Shown: positions 58,180 through 64,000 of the stretch, in pieces
Layout: each line of letters begins with the position of its first letter
Numbering within the stretch: position 1 is the first letter of the stretch
NCBI GenBank assembly: GCA_038025085.1
Contig: CM076142.1
Coordinates: forward strand, 9,026,501-9,090,500
Reading direction: 5' to 3'
DNA: 64,000 nucleotides
Origin: Tetragonia tetragonoides
Taxonomy: Eukaryota; Streptophyta; Magnoliopsida; Caryophyllales; Aizoaceae
Notes under the pieces: generated by a model
The model's database searches: none
What the model was told of the DNA's origin: nothing
What the model saw: the letters and a program-made list of their open reading frames with translations, nothing else
Program-made: the position numbers and the translations under genes

Positions 58180-59904
58180 CGGAACACTGAAAGCATAGAT
58201 AAATGAGTAATATTGAAATTTGGGGATTTGAATGACTTTTTCGGGCATTAAGAGTATTCTAGGGTCATGATAGACCCCCCAAATAAGTTTGGGCAAAAAT
58301 GGCACTTGAGCCCCAGAAAGCTGAAAACCAAAGGTTATAATCCACGTTTTTCAGACTTCCGGGAGGCTCCTAGACGAAGGTTTATGTCTTTACACCACAT
58401 TGTACGGGACGCTCCTAGGGAACAAGGGAGGCCCCCAAGGTCGGTTATCTAGTCCCTGATAGACTTGTAAGAGCGTTTTTACGGGACAACAATGTAAGGG
58501 TCGGAACATCAAAAGCATGGGTGATATCGAAGTTCGGAGATCCGGATGAGCCTCCAGGAGCATCGAGGGTCCTCTAGGTTCATAATAGAACCCCTAGAGA
58601 AGTTTGGGCAAAAATGACACCCGGGCCTTGAAAAGTCGAAAATGAAGGCTATAGTTCACGTTTTTGGGGATTCCGGGAGGCCATGGAACGAAGGTGTATA
58701 TTTTCGCACCACATTGCACGTGACACCCCTAGAGAACATAAGAGGGCGCCGAGGTTCGTTATCGGGTCCCTAATAGGCTTGTAAGGCTATTTTTATGGGA
58801 CACCTATGTAAGGGTCGGAACACCGAAAGCATGGGTGATATCGACGTTCAGGGATCTGGATGGCCCTCTCAGGGCACAAAGGGTCCTCTAGGGTTATGAT
58901 AGACTCTGCGGAGAAGTTTGGGCAGAAATGACACCCGGGCCTCAGGAAGTCGAAAATGAAGGCTAATCCACGTTTTTGGGGGCTTCCAGGAGGCCTCAGA
59001 ACAAAGGTGTACATTTTCACACCACATCGCATGGGACACCCCAAGAGGACATGGGAGACCCCTGATGTCCGTTATCGAGTCCCTGATAAGCTTGTAAGGG
59101 CGTTTTTACGGGACACCAATATAAGGGTCGGACACCGAAACATGGGTGATATTTAAGTTCGGAGATCCAGATGACCCTTCCGGAGCACCGAGGGTCCTCT
59201 AGGGTTATAATAGACCCCCCGAAGAAGTTTGGGCAAAAATGACACCCGGGCTTTAGGAAGTCGAAAGTGAAGGATATAATCCACGTTTTTGAGGATTCCG
59301 GGAGGCCCTGGAATGAAGGTATATATTTTCGCACCATATCGCACGGGACACCCCTAGAGGATAAGAGAAACCCCCGAGTTCTGTTATCGGATCCATGATC
59401 GGCTTGTAAGGGAATTTTTATGGGACACCAATGTAAAGGGCAAAACATCGAAAGTATGGGTGATATCGAAGTTCGGGGATCTGGATGGCCCTCCGGAGTA
59501 CCGAGGGTCCTCTAGGGTCATGATAGAACCCCCGCAGAAGTTTGGGCAAAATTGACACCCGGGCCTTGGGAAGTCGAAAATGAAGACCATAATCCACGTT
59601 TTTTGGGGTTCCGGAAGGCCCCGGAAGGGAGGTGTATATTTTCGTAGCACATCGCACGGGACATGCCTAGAGGACATGGGAGGTCCCCGAGGCCGTTATC
59701 GGGTCCCTTATAGGCTTGTAAGAGCGTTTTTACAGGCTACCAATGTAAGGGCAGGAACACCGAAAACATGGATGATATCGAAGTTCGGTGATCCAGATGA
59801 TCCTCACGTAGCACCGATGGTCCTTTAGGATCATGATAAACCTCGAAGAATTTTGGGAAAAACGTACACCCGAGCCTCGAGAAGTCTAAAATAAAGGCTA
59901 TAAT
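58180..59904 (-). repeat. Tandem repeat array 2, period about 313 bp, inverted relative to array 1
   Basis: The reversed marker (CCACGTTTTT and variants) occurs at 58342, 58656, 58968, 59281 and 59594, spacings 314, 312, 313 and 313. Blocks AGAAGTTTGGGCAAAAATGA, CATGGGTGATATCGAAGTTC and TATATTTTCGCACCACATCG are the reverse of those in 29511-31395. The array stops abruptly at 59904 inside a monomer, where an element starting AAGGTCTTGTATAAT begins. Confidence 0.9.
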
Positions 59905-60060
59905 AAGGTCTTGTATAATACCTGTTCTCGTTAATACATTCAAAAGTAATCACTTTTTATTTATAATGTAACCTTTGTTAAACGCTTGTTGGATAAAAAG
60001 TAACACTTTTATTCAAAAAGTCCAAAAAATAACGTAATTTCACTACAAGACCGTCTTAAA
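59905..60060. mobile_element. Probable MITE truncating array 2
   Basis: AAGGTCTTGTATAATACC at the left and ACGGTCTTGTAGTGAAATTA (reversed) at the right. It directly abuts the broken last monomer of the array. Ends approximate, target duplication not seen. Confidence 0.5.
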
Positions 60061-60973
60061 TGAGTTATTGTGTTGAAATTATTATCATAAGAACCCAACC
60101 GATCTTGGAAACATATGGACTTAAGATGAACTAACTGCGAATATTTGTCGATCAGCATGTCCCCATACTCCACCATGAGATGTCCACCGGAGTAATTGCA
60201 TAGGTAATCTTCAAAGATGACCCATCCCACCCAAGTAGATATGTATACAAGAATAAGGGATCACCTTTTACCCACAAGGTGTGAATTTGATTCTCACCTA
60301 TTTTTCAGTATAATTTTTTTATAGCGTACTTGATTGATAGAATTAAGCACGAGGTTAGTTAAGACCAAAAGGTAATTAAATGAACAATAATTGTATACAA
60401 TTAACATTTTGACTTGGCTTGTGTAGACAGATGATTTGCCTATACCCATAAAGGATATTAATCTGTTGATAAACTTAGCTAAATATGTAGTACATGGTAT
60501 TGTAAGGACATAACTTGAACCTCTACAATTTACGTTTTACTATCAATTATATCAACATTGAATTAGGCAATTGTCATAGCAGTTTCTGATCGAGCCATAT
60601 AATTTTGGAGATAGCTACGTAATCTCTTGTAGATTTAAAATCTCCAATTTTAGAAGCACAGCCACTTCCATGATCAATCTTTTTGGAGAGTAAAAATAGC
60701 AGAGTTTGACGCTTTTGGTTTTGGACAATTGTAAATAGGCTGATGCATATTTCTGTATTTGAGCTCAAGAAACCTTCATAATGACGTTTGCTTGTCGCAC
60801 TAGATTTTAGAATGGATATCTCAATCAAAAAATATGCGTGGATAAAATAAATTTATTGGCTCAAGAAACAGAATGAAAGAATCATCTGTCATTTTATTAA
60901 TCACTAGGAAAGTAGGAATACCCAACGTGGAGTCACTTGTCCGGTGCTAGGGCAATAAACGAAACAATACACT

Positions 60974-61371
60974 TGTAAACTGTTCGGAAACAAATTTGGT
61001 GAAACTAGTTTGTTAGTAAATGAGCCGAATCCGAACACAATTTTTAAATTCACTTAATAAACTAATCAAGCTCAAACTAAACCGTATTCAGCTAGTTTGA
61101 GTTTGCAAATAATTCGTTTAAAGTTTGATTATTTATTATTTTTATAAAATGAATCTATACATACTAAGTTTATATATTCGTCAACGAGCATGACTGAAAC
61201 TCGACTCGTTTATTAAAACTCGTTCAAGTTTGACTGAAACAAGCTGAGTTTGAGCTCAAAACTAAAATAATTGAGCTCGAGCTCTATTATTAAAACTCGT
61301 CGGAGTACGACTGATAAACTCGCAAACGAGCTTGAAATGAGTAAAACTCGTCTCAACTCGACTAGTTTACA
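60974..61371. mobile_element. Inverted-repeat element, hAT-like
   Basis: TGTAAACTGTTCGGAAAC at the left and TGTAAACTAGTCGAGTTGAG (reversed) at the right enclose many ACTCGTTTA / GAGCTCGAGCTC units. The target duplication is not preserved. Confidence 0.5.
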
Positions 61372-63845
61372 GCACATAGTACATATCTTGGAAAAAACGT
61401 AAAACATACTCGTGAAAAATATTTGTCTTTTTAAGTAAGAGTTTTATTAGTAACTCTGTAAATTGACAGGCAAGAGGTTTAATAAGGAAACAGAGGTAAG
61501 ACATCTTAACATATATAGGTACCAATTAATACAGTGGTGATGGAAGGCAGTTACTATCATGGCTTTCTATCAACAGCCTAACAACACCACTTTCTGAATT
61601 CTGTTTCTCATATACAATCTTAATAACTGCATTGCGCAAATGGGACTCAACACTTCAATAATAGCCAGTTAAGACTTAAAAAACACCAAAACCGACCTTA
61701 TGACATGCACCTAGCTACTAGATGGATATTGGGGTAGGCAGCTATTGCTTGTACAGGCAAACCAACGTAGTGTGTTGGATCCTAATGACTTGCACACTTG
61801 AAATTCTGACAGAGCACATTAAGACATGAAGGAATGACAGATAGGAGCCTTATGATACTAATAAATTAACTTTTATTTTAATGTGTAAATCTTCATTAGA
61901 ATCTAGAATTCTAGATAAAAATATGAATACGATTATGAATACAAATACAAATATGGAATGCAGAAGCGAATTTTAAGAAAATTTTGACGTAAATGGCTCA
62001 AGGTGAACCTGTGATTAAACCTAAAAAAATTGCAAAAAATAAAGAATAGTCACGTGGAGAAGTATGCAATACCCAGGAAGAAATGTTTTTAGGACCAATG
62101 CTAAAGTTAATGACTTAATATGGTATCCTTGATGCATGTTGTTTTTTATTATAATATCCAAGTATTATTGCCATGAAATAGGTTGGAACAATAAATTATC
62201 CATTGAGAAAACATGAATTCCATCATTTCAAAATTGCCCCGACATAAATAGTTGTCTCTATCACCGTACTTCATTGTTAATGAAATAATTAAAAAAAGTC
62301 TTAACACATACTTTAAAGAGAATGAATTGTGTAAGATCGTTTTATTATAAAATAATCGAAAGTAACACATTCTATTCAAAATATAACATTTTTTTTATAT
62401 ACTTTTTAGTTTACAAGTAATATTTTTTGTTCTAATGTAATCGTCGTCCTACAGAAAAATCGTTTCTTATAAGTTTTTGTGTTTGCTGAGTATCAACGTT
62501 CAATATGCATTAAACACGGAAGTGGTGTTAAGAGTATCCTAGATTCCTAGCTACCTGGATAGAATTTGAAGGTGGTGTTGTATCTTCAAAGATTGAATCT
62601 AAACAGAATCAATCATTGATGCTGAGTTCATCATCTGAAAGGTTCACATGCTCTTTCGTGCCTTAAATGTCATGCAAAAAAGCAAGGTCTCTTCTAACCT
62701 GATTATGTCACTACCCCTCTAATTATAATTATAGCCACGTTTCGAGTGTGATTAGACTAATAAATTATGAATCTCCTGAATGTAAACAGAATCAATCTCG
62801 ACGATTTGCCCTGCAGATAAGGGCTGTCTATTGAGTGAAAGACTTAACATGTTTCCTACAAAATTTGTCAAGAGGGAACTCAAATGCCTTGTGAATGAAA
62901 ATCATTTGATTGTTTATAAGGTTTATTTGTTTTTAACTTTAATGCGATAATTAATTAATGAGCAAGTCTTGTGTTAAACTACTAATTCACATAAAAATGG
63001 AGTCACTATTCAGAAATAGGGATCACTTATTGTGAGTTGTGACCCGAATTCCACTAAAAAGCAACCCTCGTTTTACCAAAAGTTACAGTAAGACCGTCTT
63101 AAACAAGTTTGGTGCTTAAATAGTAGGCTTTAATCTTCTTGCCAAACAAATAGGCAAGTCTGCTTGTTGGACTTCCTAGAGGCTTGAGCCACCGTTGTGT
63201 TTGTGCTTCTTTAACTGTAAAGGTTATTCACATTCTGAAGCTTTGCCGTGAACCATTGAAACAAAGCAAAAACAGGATTATTGATGCCGTACTTTCACAT
63301 TCAGTACTGAACCCTAATCAAATCATCATAATTGACAAAAAAACTGACAAAATGACTAAATACCCTCGCACGGGATAGAAATTTTCGATTCATTCTAAAA
63401 TCTCAATATATTTTAGCTCTTTAAGTTGCAGAAAATCACCTTACAGGTTTTGCTGTAGGATCATGCTGAATTGCTGCTTGCCAAGCTAACTGAAGGTTAA
63501 GAAATCAGTTGATTAAGTACAGACTGCAAGGTGATGCATAATACACCATTACTGATAGTTTCAAATTTAACAGGGTAAAATGTATCAAACATCTAAATCT
63601 ATGGTGTGAATGGCATATGATTTCCTTTTTTTCATTCTAAACAGATTTCCACATACTATCCATAACGGAAATTAATGAAATAGGAAAAAAGAAATACTGT
63701 ACATAGCAGAAGACCGTATTTGTAGTATCCCCGTATTTATACCCTATCTACCAACATCTGAAAATGTCAATCAGCTCCAACGAATGTTCAAGAATTTCCT
63801 TCAAGAACCTTGATTCCATGAACGGAGCTCAAATGCATCATGTAT
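61372..63845. other. Intergenic and 3' flank of the WD40 gene, no other gene seen
   Basis: AT-rich. CAGTAAGACCGTCTTAAAC near 63085 is the same MITE-end motif seen at 60047. Some of the rightmost few hundred bases may be the WD40 gene's 3' UTR. Confidence 0.4.
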
Positions 63846-64000
63846 TCATGTCCAAGTGCAGATTACTCCATTCTTGTCAGAGGTCGCTAAAGGCTTTCCA
63901 ACGCCACCCCAAGTACAGCATAAAACAGGAGCTCCGTGTTCCTTGAGAGTACTAACTATATCTCCCTTTTGTATTGACCAAATATGTACAGATCCATCAG
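63846..64000 (-). CDS. WD40-repeat protein, C-terminal exon (partial)
   Basis: Read on the minus strand from the window edge, 51 codons stay open to a TGA at 63848-63846. They begin DGSVHIWSIQKGDIVSTLKEH, cut here as one WD40 repeat with the DG..HIW strand ending. They continue GAPVLCCTWGGVG, PLATSDKNGVICTWT and stop, a second WD-type blade closing with TW in place of WD. The last blade is where WD40 proteins usually end. The rest of the gene lies beyond position 64000. The particular WD40 family was not recognised. Confidence 0.65.
   Translation of the reverse strand, partial: DGSVHIWSIQKGDIVSTLKEHGAPVLCCTWGGVGKPLATSDKNGVICTWT

Overview
This is plant nuclear DNA, most likely from a eudicot. 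Genes are split by introns with GT..AG borders, intergenic DNA is AT-rich, and there are many small inverted-repeat transposons. Recurrent transposon ends such as AAGACCGTCTTA and runs of CTGAACTGAA suggest Caryophyllales, but this is a weak guess. No operons, CRISPR arrays, or complete tRNA or rRNA genes were seen.

Six protein-coding genes are supported. In order they are: the 5' half of a STICHEL-like (DnaX-related AAA+) gene on the minus strand (1-3833, running off the left edge); a complete family PL1 pectate lyase (26096-28505, +, 4 exons, 408 aa); a complete BTB/POZ-TAZ zinc-finger protein (46000-50792, +, 5 exons, 360 aa); a complete cytosolic-type methionine sulfoxide reductase A (52511-55126, +, 2 exons, 187 aa); a complete KDEL-tailed papain-like cysteine endopeptidase (55722-57341, minus, 4 exons, 366 aa), convergent with MsrA; and the last exon of a WD40 protein on the minus strand (63846-64000, running off the right edge). 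Exon borders were placed by hand from splice sites, reading phase and family conservation. The genes have unrelated jobs (cell shape, wall pectin, signalling, protein repair, proteolysis) and look like ordinary neighbours, not a cluster.

The rest is a dense record of mobile DNA. The clearest item is a complete but nearly empty LTR retroelement (12017-14174). It has two 974-bp LTRs that appear identical, only 210 bp between them, an initiator-Met-tRNA primer site and a 5-bp target duplication. Others are a solo LTR (38505-39280); an 892-bp fold-back element with nested palindromes (9234-10125); a 276-bp Mutator-type MITE (10474-10749); at least six PIF/Harbinger (Tourist-like) elements with TAA or TTA duplications; a Stowaway-like element; several hAT-like elements; and four tRNA-derived SINE copies or fragments, two with clear target duplications. 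A diverged tandem segmental duplication occupies about 37.3-40.4 kb.

The most unusual component is a tandem repeat with a period of 313-315 bp. It forms two arrays in opposite orientation, about 27 kb apart (29511-31395 and 58180-59904), that bracket the four complete genes. In array 1 the period is 105 codons, and one monomer strand stays partly open in both arrays.
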